This document shows positions 10,870 through 22,134 of a stretch of DNA of 64,000 nucleotides, piece after piece. The notes beneath the pieces are model-generated. The model saw nothing but the letters and a program-made list of their open reading frames with translations. It ran no database searches and was not told the origin of the DNA. The position numbers and the translations under genes are program-made. The stretch is from Hippopus hippopus (lineage: Eukaryota; Mollusca; Bivalvia; Cardiida; Cardiidae): positions 43,636,388-43,700,387 of the forward strand of contig OX328111.1 in assembly GCA_946811185.2 (NCBI GenBank), written 5' to 3'. Within the stretch, counting starts at the first letter, position 1. Each line of letters begins with the position of its first letter.

Positions 10870-11290
10870 GCCTCAAAAATTTGGTCACTAGGTCAAGCCT
10901 GGGAAAACCCTTGTGTGAAATCTAAGGTCACACTTTCGGTCAAATCAACTTGATTCTTGCTCATAATGGTCTTGATGAAATCTTGAACGAGTTCAGATAT
11001 TGGTCATCTGGGTTTTAAAAAGTAGATCACTGGGTCAAATCTTAGAAAAGCCTTGTGTAATGTAGAAATCAAACTTTTTCTCCGATCAACTTGATACTTG
11101 CTCAGAATATTTGCCTTGATAATTTTTCTGTCAAGTTCTAATATGGGTCACTCATGCATGGTTAAATGTTAGAAAACACTGTTTTCACGCTAAGTTCACA
11201 GTTTTTGTCCAATCAACTTGAAACTTGCTCAGAAAGACCGTTGACATTTAATCTTAATGATGGCCTAGTACAAAAAAGTTAAGACATCAT
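10870..11290 (+). repeat. Tandem repeat, unit about 125-140 bp
   Basis: The phrase atcaacttgaaacttgctcagaa recurs near 10945, 11086 and 11211, each time after a ggtcaca-type segment. It belongs to a diffuse bivalve repeat type. No ORF. Confidence 0.7.
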
Positions 11291-11519
11291 GTACCCAAAT
11301 CTTTGTGCGTCTGAAGACCTCTTGTTTTGACCATTAGATTATAAATATCTGTTAATATTTTATTTCTTGAGTCTCTAAGCAAAATATTAATTTTGTCTGA
11401 TGGAATGTTTCAGTTATAAAATTAAGCCAAGGTAATTCTGATTGAGACACCCCTCCGAAAAAATAGAAGTAACAGACTGGTAAGGGATACTTCCTATAAA
11501 CCCTTACTGATAGGCTGTT

Positions 11520-11798
11520 GTAAGACTGGTCCAAAATTGAAAATATTTGCAGGTGATAAAACTGGTTTAAAGTGGTGGCTTTACCCGTTACCAGTTGACA
11601 AATTCTGAACTTCTCCAAATTGCAGATGACAAATGAAAAAAATTTGTATTGTGTAAATTGCATTTCTGTGATAGCACAGAAAAACTTTGGAAAAGGAGAA
11701 ATTGCTCATTATGAGCTATTTCTCCTTTTACCCCAATGTTTTCTTAAGTCATCTGCTGCAGACCTGTAAAAACAAGGGATTGATTGGGAAAGGGTTAA
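11520..11798. mobile_element. Decayed palindromic MITE (TTAACCCTTTCCCA family)
   Basis: The right end gattgggaaagggttaa and the central palindrome (aaaaggagaaattgctcat / atgagctatttctcctttt) match the family seen at 20261, 21544 and 36351. The left inverted end is no longer recognisable. Confidence 0.55.
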
Positions 11799-12394
11799 TA
11801 CTGATAGAGGAGAAAAAAAAATGGAGGAAAGAAGTTGAAATTTCTCATTTAGAGCAATTTCAAGAACCGTTACTCTATTGGGCAATGTTCAAGTTACTGC
11901 CCATATCAGACAACACCAACAGGTGCTGTCTTATCTTGGTCTGCTCTGTTTGTTAATTGCTTCTATATGAGGTAAAGAGTCTTCAGTTTCTGATCAGGTA
12001 GAAAGAGAAAGTGTTGTGAGAAAAGTAGAACTTGCTTGCAGCAATTTCTCCTTTCACATATAACATTCTCACAAGATATCTATCTTAGGGTGGTAAAAGA
12101 CAGGATTATTTGGTAAATGGTTAAACCATTACCTTATGAATATTCAGGTACAATTTTACACCTAGAAGTTTCAAATGACTACTTCAAACTTTCTTTGAAA
12201 TTATAGGGATTTTTTTCTGTCGCTTATGATATATAGTGCCAACTCTTCAACACCTGCAGACATATTTACTCTTTTCCTTCATGTAAACATTTTGATGCCT
12301 GTGGCAGAGAAAACTTTTGAAAACAATATGACAAATGAAAAAATTGCTCAACACCATGTATGTTAACAAAACTTGAAGTCTAAATTATGTCTTC

Positions 12395-12965
12395 CCACTC
12401 CAGGGGGAGATGTATTGTTTTCACCTGCGCTGTCTGTCCGCTTTTTCTTGTCTGCATGAAATCTCTTGAAACTATTGGGCTGATTTTGATGATTGAAACT
12501 TTATCCATGTGTTGAGCATCATCCTTAGTTGTGCATAAAGCAAGAATTATCTCATTTGCTCAAAATTCAAGGTCACAGTTCAAGGTCAAAATTCAACTCG
12601 TATTTTTTCTTTTCGGACGACATCTCTGAAACTATTGAGGTGATTCTGGTGAAACTTCACCCATGTGTTGAGTATCATCCCTAATTGTGCATAAAGCAAG
12701 AATGATCTCATTTGCTCAAAAGTCAAGGTCACAGTTTAAGGTCGAAGTACAACTTAGCACTTTTTCTTTATTTGGATGAAATCTCTGAAACTATTGGGTC
12801 AATTCTGGTGTAACTTCACTCATGTGTTGAGTATCATTCTTTGTTGTGCACTAAGCAAGAATGATCTCATTTACTCAAAAGTCAAGGTCACAATTCAAGG
12901 TAAAAGTTCAATTCAGTACTTGTCTGGACGAATTCTATGAAAATACTGCGATTACCTGAGTACAA
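12395..12965 (+). repeat. Tandem repeat, unit about 158 bp
   Basis: The phrase caagaatgatctcatttgct recurs at 12541, 12698 and 12856. Each unit also holds catgtgttgagtatcatcc and aaggtcacagttcaaggtc. It is non-coding and typical of bivalve interspersed repeat cores. Confidence 0.85.
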
Positions 12966-13199
12966 TATGGTCAAGAGGAGCTTTTATGCTCGCCCTGTCT
13001 CCATCCTGTGCATCATTCTGCGACAGTAATTTTTCAAACTTCTTTAATTGTCATTTCGTCGTAAACCATTGGGCGGGTGTCAATCAGATTTGGCAGAATT
13101 GTTCCAAGGAAGGTTTCTTGGGAAACGAATTGATATTTCTGTGATTGCAGTGGGGAGATACATGTTTTTGTTGGAAAAACAATTGCTAGTATGTATATA

Positions 13200-13460
13200 A
13201 AGTTCAAATACAAAAACAAGGTTCAAGACTCATTAGTATTTAAATATAGGGTCAAAGTTTTAAATAAACAAAAACAGAGTTTCAAGTATGTAAATGAGTT
13301 TAAAAGTCTCAGGTACCAGTATGTAAATGAGGTCCTTTTATCTGTATGTAGAATTTGAAGTTCAAAGTCTCAAGTAGATAAATGAGGTCAAAGTTTGAAG
13401 TATGTAGATGTGGTTCAAAGTCTGGAGTATAAGTATGTAAATAAGGTTAAGGTCTCAAGC
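13200..13460 (+). repeat. Short degenerate tandem repeat (tatgtaaatgaggt)
   Basis: Units of about 30-45 bp built from gtatgtaaatgaggt and caaagtctcaag recur about six times with variable spacing. No coding signal. Confidence 0.75.
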
Positions 13461-13824
13461 TTTCGAAGTAGCAATTATGTAAAAAATGAAAATGTAAGCA
13501 ATTTTGAAGTCTGAAATCCATAGACTCAAGTATGTGAGGAAGGTTGTAGATTTCAAAAGTCTACCATTGTAGAATTGACATAATTGATGTGATGTGATGA
13601 AATATTCCTGGAATAAGCAGAACAGATTGGCACTATTTTTTTCAAAGCTGTCTCCTTCCGGTGTGTTAAAATGAGTAAATACAGGGGAAATGGTTAAGTC
13701 TTCAGTGCCTGAAGATACGTATAGGCATCTTGCAACTGACAAAATTTTGAATACATTTAATTAAATAGAGAAAAAAAAATTTGCTTATTTGAATACCCAT
13801 ACTTCAACAAATCTTTTTTTTTAG

Positions 13825-15266
13825 ATCACCTGACCGAAGGTCATGGTGACCTATTGCGATCGTGTTTCGTCTGTCGTCGTCCGTCGTGCGTTAACTTTTC
13901 ACATTTTCGACTTCTTCTTAAGAACCACTGGACGGATTTCAACCAAACTTGGCAGGAAGCATCCCCATGGGAAGGCGCTCCAGGTTTGTACAAATGATGT
14001 AGTTATCTCCCCTTGGGGCCCCATAAGGGGCCAAAAAGGGGCAAAATTGGGTACACCTTAAAAAATCTTCTTGTCATGAACCAGCAGTCCAACTGGATTC
14101 ACATTTGGTATTTGAAGTCTTTAGGGCAAGGACTACAAGGTTTTTACAAGAAAAAAAATTCCGTCAAGAAATGGCCGTGCTAGGGGTGGGACAAATGTTG
14201 GGCATAAGCTTACATAGTGAAAACTTTAAAAATCTTCTTCTACCAAACCAAAAGGCCTACAGCTATGATATTTGGTATGTGGCATCATCTAGTAGACCTC
14301 TACCAAGATTGTTCAAATTAAGCCCCCCGGGTCAAAATTGGCCTGTCCCCGGGGGTCACAAGTTTTACATAGGGCTTATATAGTGAAAACTTTAAAAATC
14401 TTCTCCTCCCAAACAGAAAGGCCTAGAGCTTTGATATTTGGTATACAGCATCATCTGGTGGACCTCTATCAAGATTGTTCAAATTATGGCCCCAGGGTCA
14501 AAATTGGCCCGTCCCCGGGGGTCACAAGTTTTACATAGGCTTATATAGTGAAAACTTAAAAAATCTTCTTCTCTCAAACAGAAAGGCCTAGAGCTTTGAT
14601 ATTTTGTATGTAGCATCATCTAGTTGACCTCTATCAAGAGTGATCAAATTATGGCCCCATGGTCAAAATACTCCCGACCCCAGGGGTCACAAGTTTAACA
14701 TAGGCTTATATAGTGAAAATTTTAAAAAAATCTTCTTCTCTCAAACAGAAAGGCCTAGAGCTTTGATATTTTGTATGTAGCATCATCTAGTGGACCTCTA
14801 CCAAGATTGTTCAAATTATGGCCCCTGAGTCAAAATTAGCCCATCCCCGGGGGGGGGGGTCACAAGTTTTACATAGGCTTACATAGTGAAAACTTTAAAA
14901 ATCTTCTTCTCCGAAACAGAAAGGCCTAGAGCTTTGATATTTGGTATACAGCATCATCTTGTGGACCTCAATCAAGATTGTTCAAATTATGGCCCCAGGG
15001 TCAAGATTAGCCCATCCCTGGGGGTCACAAGTTTTACATTGGCTTATATGGTGAAATCTCTGAAACAGAGTCACAAGTTTTACATTGGCTTATATACTGA
15101 AAAAAAAGTCTTCTTCTCTGAAACAGAAAGGCCTTGATGTTTGGTATGTAGCATCATCTAGTGGACCTTTACCAAGATTATTCAAATTTTGCCTTATCCG
15201 TACGTCCGTGGTTTTTTTGCTCTTTGGACTCAGGTGACCGATAAGGCCTTATGGGCCTCTTGTTTT
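13825..15266 (+). mobile_element. Pearl/Helentron-like non-autonomous element with about 165-bp core repeats
   Basis: The left edge reads gatcacctgaccgaaggtcatggtgacc followed by cgtctgtcgtcgtccgtcgtgcg. The right edge reads ggactcaggtgaccgataaggcc then atgggcctcttgttttt. Between them, units of 162-172 bp around gggggtcacaagttttacat repeat at least five times. Unique ends around a tandem core recall the bivalve Pearl elements, which are considered non-autonomous Helitron relatives; this assignment is by resemblance only. Short ORFs here are repeat artefacts. Confidence 0.65.
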
Positions 15267-15568
15267 TCCAAGTTGTCTGATGTAGAACATATGTAGCTGG
15301 TGAAGAGTGAAAATGTCCAGTACATGCAAGTCACCTGCCTTTGAATAAGATTGCATTCTAAACCTAATGCCATTGTGTCTAGCTTGACTATTTCAAGACT
15401 TACACAACCAGGTATTAACATAATTGTGCATAATGCTTTGGGCATTTTTTTTTTCTTCCAGTTGATGCATCTCGAACTTGAATTTGTGTTCAGTGTCGTA
15501 AATGTTAAGTGTCACAAACTAACCATCATAATTGATATGTATTGTAGCAGAATGATGGCCCCTTTATA

Positions 15569-16680
15569 AGCTCACCTGAGCACAACATGCTCATGGTGAG
15601 CTATTGTGATCGCCCAATGTCCGGAGTCGTATGTTAGCCATCACGCATCATTAGTAAACAATTTCTTTAAACATCTTCTCCTAAACCACCTGCCAATTTC
15701 AACCAAAATGGAATGCACCATAGGACCTGGTGGTCCTCTTCCTAAATTATGAAAAGAATTTAATTCTATGTAGAACTCTGGTTGCCATGCCAAACATTAA
15801 GGATTTTTTTTTTTTTTATGTTCAAAAATCTTCTTCTTTGAAACCATAAGGCCTACAGCTTTAATATTTGGTATGTAGGTTCACTTTATGGTCCTTTACT
15901 TAAGTGTGCTAAAATTATGCTGCAAAAGTGAAAAATGGCCCCGCACGGGGGTTGTGTGTGTAATAGTTCAGCATAGGCTGCTATAAGGCAAACGTTAAGG
16001 CCTGTAGGTCTGATATTTGGTATGTATGTATTTAGTTTGTTCAAATTATAGCCCTGAAATAAAAAGATTAAAAATTTCAGACGAAACTCTAAAGCCTGGA
16101 GCTTTGCAAGCTCGGACCCAGCGTCTAAACGGCTATACCACTATCGTTTACATGCTGGCCCTATTGGCATGCATTTCTGATAATGGTAAAAATAAACTAC
16201 CAATCAAAGTTCAGAATTAACCTCAAAATTGCAGAAGCTGATACAAATTTTCAATGGTTGAAATAGTCACAACAGGTGTTCTCAAGTTACCATTTGTAAA
16301 TGAATATCATGCTATGTCATCAGGGGCCATTTCATTAGTCAAAGAATTTCAAATTTATATAAAAACAATGTGCCAACAATGTGCCCACAACGCTTATCTA
16401 TTTGATGAACACCGTTACGTCATCTCTCTTCACGGTACAATAACTATAAAAACACAAATATCATGAACTGTAGTATAAATTGGCTGAGGGAGATGCGTTA
16501 TGCCCCAGAAGTCAAAAATGGTCCCGTACCCAGGGGTCAAAGTATTGCAAAAAAAAATGTTCTGAAAACTGTAAGGCTTAGAGCTTTGATATATGGTATA
16601 TACCTTCACCTTATGAAACTCCACCAAGTTAGTTAAAATTTAAAAATGGCCCAAGTTTATCATCAGCTCGTTTGTTGCAA
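15569..16680 (+). mobile_element. Related element with palindromic left end
   Basis: It starts with the hairpin agctcacctgagcacaacatgctcatggtgagct and continues into the same body phrases (aaaccataaggcctacagctttaatatttgg). The right boundary is unclear. No coding capacity is seen. Confidence 0.55.
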
Positions 16681-17348
16681 ACTTTGAAAATCTCACGTAA
16701 TCTGAGGCTTGTTTCCTATTTAAATTGACAATTTTTATCCGATTCTTTTGAAACTTACAGAGGCTTTTATTGTCATCAATGAGTTTGGGAAAAGTAGCAA
16801 ATGAAATTTTTTGAAAAAGGAGCCATTAACTCTTTACCTCATATACACATTGGCAAACAGCAAGCTCAAACTTTACCTGCGTAATGCTTTTATTTGTCTT
16901 AAGTTCATACTCGGGTGAACGCATACATGACTGTTCAGTACTTGTGCTGGTTTTATGTGGCTTACTTTCGATTGAACTTTGTAGTTATAAAGATGACAGA
17001 AATATTTGTTAGTATCCCTTGACTTTTTTAAGTCCGCCGCTAACAAAGATGTGGAAGCTGGCTTCCTCTAGTAAAGCGCCAAATTGCAGCATTTTTAGCT
17101 CAGCTATTCCAGGCATCTCTGTGACTGCTTTGCAACTTTGTACATGCATTTTGGCCTACTTCTAGGCGTGTTGTTTTTCTTACTTGCATTTTAGTGTTAT
17201 TTTCCACATTTTTTTACTCAGAAAATTGGAAAATGAATTAATATTGCACTTTGGGACACAAGCATTTCTCCATCAATACTTTTGACAATTACATTATATA
17301 ATGCAACAGTGTTTGAGAAATTTGGAAGAGAGTTTTAGATTCCTATTT
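16681..17348. other. Spacer with repeat fragments, no gene seen
   Basis: This contains an element-end phrase near 16830 (taactctttacctcatata) and a segment of about 70 bp at 17009-17082 that recurs at 18868-18940. There is no coding signal. Confidence 0.4.
17009..17082 (+). repeat. Direct repeat with 18868-18940
   Basis: Both copies contain ttagtatcccttgactt, then aagtccg and gtggaagctggcttcctct. They lie on either side of the element at 17349-18705, about 1.86 kb apart, which suggests an old duplication or two copies of an unlabelled repeat. Confidence 0.7.
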
Positions 17349-18705
17349 AGCTCACCTGAGCACAATGTGCTCAAGGTGAGCTTTTGTGATCATCTAATGT
17401 GCGTCGCGAGTCCTCAACATCCTCTTCTCATAAAACACCAGGCCTATTATAACCAGACTTCACAGAAATGATCCTGATAAAATTGTTCAAGGGGAAAAAA
17501 AGTGGTGGAAAAGTAGCTCTTTGAAGTTTTCTTAGGATTTTTTAGTTTTGTGCATTTAAGTCGGCATCTTTCATCCAATCCTTCTGAAACTTGCACAGAT
17601 CTTCTGTTTCATCAAGGGCTTTAACCCTTTCCCTGATCTACAACGGTCTTCTGATGTGAAAGCATCTCATAAAAACAATTAACAAATAATATTTTGGACT
17701 TTGGAACGAAGCAGTTTTTAGCTCGACTATTCAAAGAATAGGGAGAGCTCTTCCACTCACCTGAGCGTCGGCGTCCGGTTAAAGTGCAACACTGTCATAT
17801 CTCTGTAACTACTACTCAATCTATTGCTTTCAAACTTCGCACATGCTTTTTGAACCATAATGCCTATTCCTAGGTCATTTTTTCATTACTCTAACTTGTA
17901 TTTTAATGGATTTTTTACCGTTTTTCGACTTAGAAATTTTGGGTAAAGTTTTGGTTGCAACATCTGTATCTCAGTACCTACCTAAGCTACTGCTTTGAAA
18001 CTTTGTACATGCATTTGGGACCATAATACAAGTTCTTAGGCCAATTCCCATAACTATCAACTTACATTTCAACAGAATTATGCCCTTTGTTGACATAGAA
18101 TTTTTGCCACTATTAAGCACTGAGAATAGTCGAGTGCTGCAGTCCTACGACAGCCCTTATGAATTCTTGTTTCCTGTTTCCTATTTAAGTCTGAATTTTG
18201 ATCTGATTCTATTGTTCTATTTAAATGCTTTAATACTGGAAAATTCTAATTCTGGCAAGACAGGTTAAATACGGGTGGAATTGGCCATTTACAAAAGGAG
18301 TTAAGGCTCCTTGAATTATCAAAAAAAAAAAAAATCCCGTAAACATGAGGAAAGGGTTTCAAAATAATGAGTCGACCTGGGGCAAGGGTTTGGTCAGTGG
18401 TTGTTTCATGTTCTCTTTTGAGCTTCTTGACCATTTACTCCATTTAAACATCAATCTGTACTTCTTATTTGTGCTATTAAGTGTTTTATTAACCTTTTCC
18501 CTCATGCAAACAACAACTGACTTCAGTGTCATGGACCTTTCGTGTCAGAAAGCATAATGGCAGAGGAGAGATTCAAACTAACAAGTTGTTGTAATTGAAT
18601 AATTGGCTTGGTGCTGGAAAGAGTAACCTTTTCATTCCTTCAAAGAAACAAAGGCCTCAGGTGAGCGATCCAGGGTCATCTTGGCCCTCTTTTTCAACAA
18701 ATTTT
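17349..18705 (+). mobile_element. Bivalve interspersed element with hairpin start, containing a nested element
   Basis: The start agctcacctgagcacaatgtgctcaaggtgagc is a near-perfect hairpin. The end caggtgagcgatccagggtcatcttggccctc matches the ends of related elements at 3475 and 26310. A second, distinct element lies inside at 17717-18180. No transposase frame is visible. Confidence 0.55.
17717..18180 (+). mobile_element. Nested non-autonomous element (agctcgactattc ends)
   Basis: The left end agctcgactattcaaagaatagg and the right end gaatagtcgagtgctgcag are inverted relatives. The interior has two units around ctctgtaactactactcaa. A left-end fragment of the same family is in a gene 1 intron at 3571. 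It carries no ORF. Confidence 0.6.
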
Positions 18706-18867
18706 AGTTCCATTGCTGGCTGTGGTGTTTTGATTGATGGTTTTCTTGTTCAAAGTGCCATTGATTCCTTATTACAGCACATGAATTTGTCCTTATAACT
18801 ACACTGTTCAATATTTGCATTTATTTGTGTGTTTTATGTAATTTAGTTTTCTATTATTTGTACCATT

Positions 18868-18940
18868 GTTAGTATCCCTTGACTTGTCCAAGTCCGTCAC
18901 TAACAAAATGTGGAAGTTGGCTTCCTCTGGTACATGCTCT
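18868..18940 (+). repeat. Second copy of 17009-17082 repeat
   Basis: It shares ttagtatcccttgactt and gtggaagttggcttcctct with the copy at 17009. Function unknown. Confidence 0.7.
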
Positions 18941-19370
18941 TAACCATTTCAGCTCAACAGCATTTAGACTTTCCTAAATGGGAAGCACCTTCAGATGGTA
19001 CTCACCTCGGTGTCGTTAAAGCATGGGATTGAGCAGTAATGGGTTTGTCTTATTTCACCTGAACACAATAGCCAAAGGAGGTTAAGTAAAGGCTCAAAGA
19101 TTATATATTTGTGTCTGAATAAAGACTTTTTATTGATAAAACTACTTTCTCATTTCTTCATTTCATATAAAATTTGAATGGTATACCAAACTGCTCAAAA
19201 TGTAGTACAGAGCATAACAAGTCTCGGTCTAGGTGATGGACTTCAACTAGCTGGTACTTAAATGAAAGCATCACATATGAGCAAAGTATATGTTGTTCTT
19301 AGATTATTGTGTCCTTAAAATGAATCATGTTCTATGGCCAAAGCCAAAATTTCTTAAACCATTCAGTCCC
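18941..19370. other. Spacer, no gene seen
   Basis: AT-rich sequence with no exon-like frame or recognisable repeat beyond short A/T runs. Confidence 0.4.
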
Positions 19371-19436
19371 ACTCGGCAACCCGCTACCTTCCTCTCACAA
19401 AGTGGGCGCTCTACCACTGGGCCACCGCGGTGGTTA
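19371..19436 (-). mobile_element. tRNA-derived SINE head (family 3)
   Basis: The minus strand reads ggtggcccagtggtagagcgcccactttg, a clear tRNA-like A-box region. The plus-strand member at 23903-24110 shares the head tggcccagtgttagagcgcccgcc. Only the 5' part is present. Confidence 0.65.
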
Positions 19437-19787
19437 CTTGTGTCGGTAACAAGTCCCTCAAACATTTGGACTTTAAAGGGTAAATCCTAAGATATTTTGA
19501 CCATACTGTTTTTTTGCTCCAATCAGCTGCAAATGATGTTAGTAAACACGTGTCCATCAGTTTTCATAAATACCACCCTGTAACATGCCATAAATCACGC
19601 TCGAATTGTAACGCTGATATACGGCCCCAAAAATGGTACATGGCTTACTTCCCTTGATTCGCTTATCTTCCCTACCTGCGTGACGTCATAGGAGCGTAAG
19701 CTTGTGTTTACAGTCAGTAGAAATTAGTAGGAACGCTGATGATTATACGCAGATATCTGAGTATTAACAAAGAATTCAGCCGAAAAA

Positions 19788-20142
19788 ATGGTAAATTGTG
19801 CAGCCTATGGCTTCAACGTCGAATCAGGAACACATAGAATTAGTATGTTCAAATTTCCGAAGGAAGTAAAAAGGAGGAAACTTTGGATTCAACGTTTAAA
19901 CCGGGCCGGACAGTAACGGCGGATTTTGTGCCATCAGTTCATTCCAAATTGTCTGAAACACTTCGAGGACAGTCAGTTCTTAATAAGTCAAAAACTCGTA
20001 AAAGAAGTTGGTTATAGGAATATTAGGCTGCGGTTAAAACCTGATGCTGTGCCGACATTGTTCGAAACTCCGAGTCGAAATAAGATAGGCCATAAGACAG
20101 ACATTCCGCAATGGCAATCTCCAAAAAGAAAAACAAACATTA
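19788..20142 (+). pseudogene. THAP zinc-finger exon with one premature stop
   Basis: From ATG at 19788 the frame reads MVNCAAYGFNVESGTHRISM then FKFPKEVKRRKLWIQRLNRA. It meets TAA at 19914-19916, then continues in the same frame with a C-x2-H (NCLKHFEDSQF) and a tail ending RLKPDAVPTLFETP. These are THAP landmarks: N-terminal Cys, FP, W, C-x2-H-F and the AVPTLF box. The usual second Cys (C-x-x-YGC) is Phe here. A donor-like AG/gtcagt occurs at 20142. THAP domains bind DNA through one zinc. Here the stop and the lost Cys argue for a dead transposase start. Confidence 0.72.
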
Positions 20143-20260
20143 GGTCAGTAATTCCTTTAATTGTTTTTCGTAATATTTTATCCTTTTCTAGATCTACATT
20201 CAGGACAAAGGAGAAATTGGTGCCGTTTTCTCCCCTTTTTTTCCCAAATGTTTTCAACAT

Positions 20261-20489
20261 TTAACCCTTTACCAAGAGACAAAATTTTAGACTGGTCCAA
20301 ATTAAAAGCACTTGCAGGGAACAAAGTAAACCTAACTGAAAAATTGAAATTTGTTTCCACCAGGATAGAAAACATTGTAGGATAAGAAGAAAATGTTGGT
20401 TACCAGCATTTTCTCCTTTTCCCACAATGTTTTAAAAAGGCTTCCATCTCAGGGTTGTAAAAACCAGGGATTGTTTGGTAAAGGGTTAA
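20261..20489. mobile_element. Palindromic MITE, TTAA-flanked, copy 1
   Basis: The left end ttaaccctttaccaa and the right end ttggtaaagggttaa are 15-bp inverted repeats that include the TTAA. The centre holds a long palindrome (ggagaaaat...ggttaccag...attttctcc). No coding capacity. It is inserted in the Kolobok-like relic. Confidence 0.8.
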
Positions 20490-20870
20490 TTTGCACATGA
20501 CAAAAAAATGGTAATCAAAAAATTGAAATGAAATTTGATTTGGAAAGGATGGAAAACATTATGGGAAAAGGAGAAAATCTTAGCATTTTCTCTTTTCCTC
20601 ACAATGTTTTCAAAGGCAACAACATAACGTATTCATCCAAATTAATAACATAGATTTTGCAAGTACCAAAGTCTGGATTGTTCAAATGATGTTAACTTTC
20701 AAGTGTTTCAGCTTTTTCTTCCTTTTCCACAATGTTTTCAAAAGGCTTCTATCTAAGGGTTGTAAAAAACAGAGGGTCAACTGACCACTCACCAAACACA
20801 AAAATTTTAGACTGGTTCAAATTGAAAGCATTTGCAGACAACAAAAGAATTGTGAACCAAAAACATTTGC
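20490..20870. repeat. Fragments of the same palindromic MITE
   Basis: Partial units recur: a palindromic core near 20555-20615 and single arms near 20700-20870. They are collapsed or recombined copies of the family that is complete at 20261-20489 and 21544-21773. Confidence 0.6.
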
Positions 20871-20921
20871 AGCTGATTGGAGCAAAAAACAGTATGGTCA
20901 AAATATTTTAGGATTTGCCCT
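20866..20921. repeat. Inverted copy of the transposon left end, TTAA-flanked
   Basis: This segment, ending ggatttgccct before TTAA (20922-20925), is the reverse complement of 19477-19532 with only a few differences (cagctgattggagcaaaaaac). It gives an inverted repeat of about 55 bp with the left end, so a shorter 1445-bp element (19477-20921) is an alternative reading. Confidence 0.8.
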
Positions 20922-20929
20922 TTAAACAG

Positions 20930-21543
20930 TGAACATCTTTTTCTTCCCACACTGTTTTTCAAACACTCTTTCTTTGGGTATTGGAAACTGGATCTAGGGT
21001 TTGTATGGTAAAGGGTGAAGTCAGTATCTGGCTACCCCTAGTCATAGTCATAAATGTTAATCCATCACCGGCCAGTTGAAACAATACAGGAAATGGTTAC
21101 ATAAAATTTGCATATCTCACCCCTTTACACTGTAATGTTTGTTTGTGACAGTAAACCCATGTTACAGCTTTTATCCCATACACTTCTTCTCTTCGACATT
21201 TCACTCTTAAAAATGATTTGACAACTTACAATCATTTTGAACAAATTTTGAATTGTATCTTTACACTTATGATTTGTGGATATTTCCCTGTTCCTCTCCA
21301 TATTATGTCTTCTAGACAGGCTACTGAGAGAAATCTTTTGTTTGTACGACCCTTGTGAAGATAGAAAAAACTTTCGAAAACATTGTAGGTAAAAGAGAAA
21401 TGCTGCTGACCAGCATTTTCTCCTTTTTCTACAATGTTTTTTACCCCATCAAAAACAAGTCCAAACATGCAAGTTAAATTTGATTTGTTGACTCTAATTG
21501 CTTTCAATTCGGTTGAGTCAATAAATTTGATGTTTGGTAACAA
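20930..21543. other. Spacer inside relic with one MITE core
   Basis: There is no gene. A palindromic MITE core occurs near 21370-21435 (gaaatgctgctgaccagcattttctcc). The 103-residue minus ORF here runs through repeat and AT-rich sequence and shows no domain. Confidence 0.5.
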
Positions 21544-21773
21544 TTTAACCCTTTCCCAGACGGCAAATTTTGGACCAGACCAAATTCAAAGCAATTTGCC
21601 GATGACAAATTAACAGTTGCTTAAAAGATGATTTTTCTATATGATAGGGTAGAAAACATTGTGGGAAAAGGAGTAAGTGCTGGTTACCAGCATTTTCTCC
21701 TTTTCCCACAATGTTTCCAAAAGGCTTCTATTCCTTTCCCGTAAAAATCAGGGATTGTTTGGGAAAGGGTTAA
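21544..21773. mobile_element. Palindromic MITE, TTAA-flanked, copy 2
   Basis: The ends ttaaccctttccca and tgggaaagggttaa are perfect inverted repeats. The centre, 21653-21716, folds into a stem of about 30 bp (aaacattgtgggaaaaggag / ctccttttcccacaatgttt). This is the cleanest member in the window. Confidence 0.88.
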
Positions 21774-21782
21774 ACATGTATT

Positions 21783-21882
21783 TTACATCTCTTGAGAAAC
21801 AAGTCCATACAACTCGTACTAATCTCTTCGGATACTGCTCCCTGTGAACTTAACCAGAACTCGTGCCCAATGTGTGGGATTT
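21783..21882 (-). mobile_element. SINE fragment (family 1)
   Basis: It shares cattgagaaacaagt-type and cccaatgtgtggg phrases with the SINE at 9020-9222 but lacks the tRNA-like head, so it is truncated. The MITE at 21888 begins just after it. Confidence 0.6.
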
Positions 21883-21887
21883 ATATT

Positions 21888-22134
21888 TAACCCTTTACCA
21901 ATCAATCCCTAATTTTTACGACCCCGAAGACAGAAGACTTTTAAAAACATTGTAAGAAAGTAACCAGCTACCTAGTAGAAAGTAACCTAGTAACCAGCAT
22001 ATTCTCCTTTTAACACAGTGTTTTACTCTGCTGGAAAAAAATTTCAATTTTTGAAATATATAACTTTATTTTGTCGTCTGCAAGCGATTTCAGTTTGGAC
22101 CTGTTTAATACTTTGTCGTATGGTAAAGAGTTAA
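21888..22134. mobile_element. Palindromic MITE, TTAA-flanked, copy 3 (reverse orientation)
   Basis: The ends ttaaccctttaccaat and tatggtaaagagttaa are inverted. The interior phrase order is reversed relative to copies 1 and 2, and the central palindrome is eroded. Confidence 0.7.

Noticed and set aside
14105..15137. Repeated ORFs (frames with TERPRALIFGIQHHLVDL)
   Set aside because: They come from the 165-bp core repeat of a non-autonomous element and shift frame from unit to unit.
16090..16180. tRNA-like stretch in reverse (gtggtatagccgtttagacgctgg)
   Set aside because: Too weak to call; the B box is not convincing and no second copy was found.
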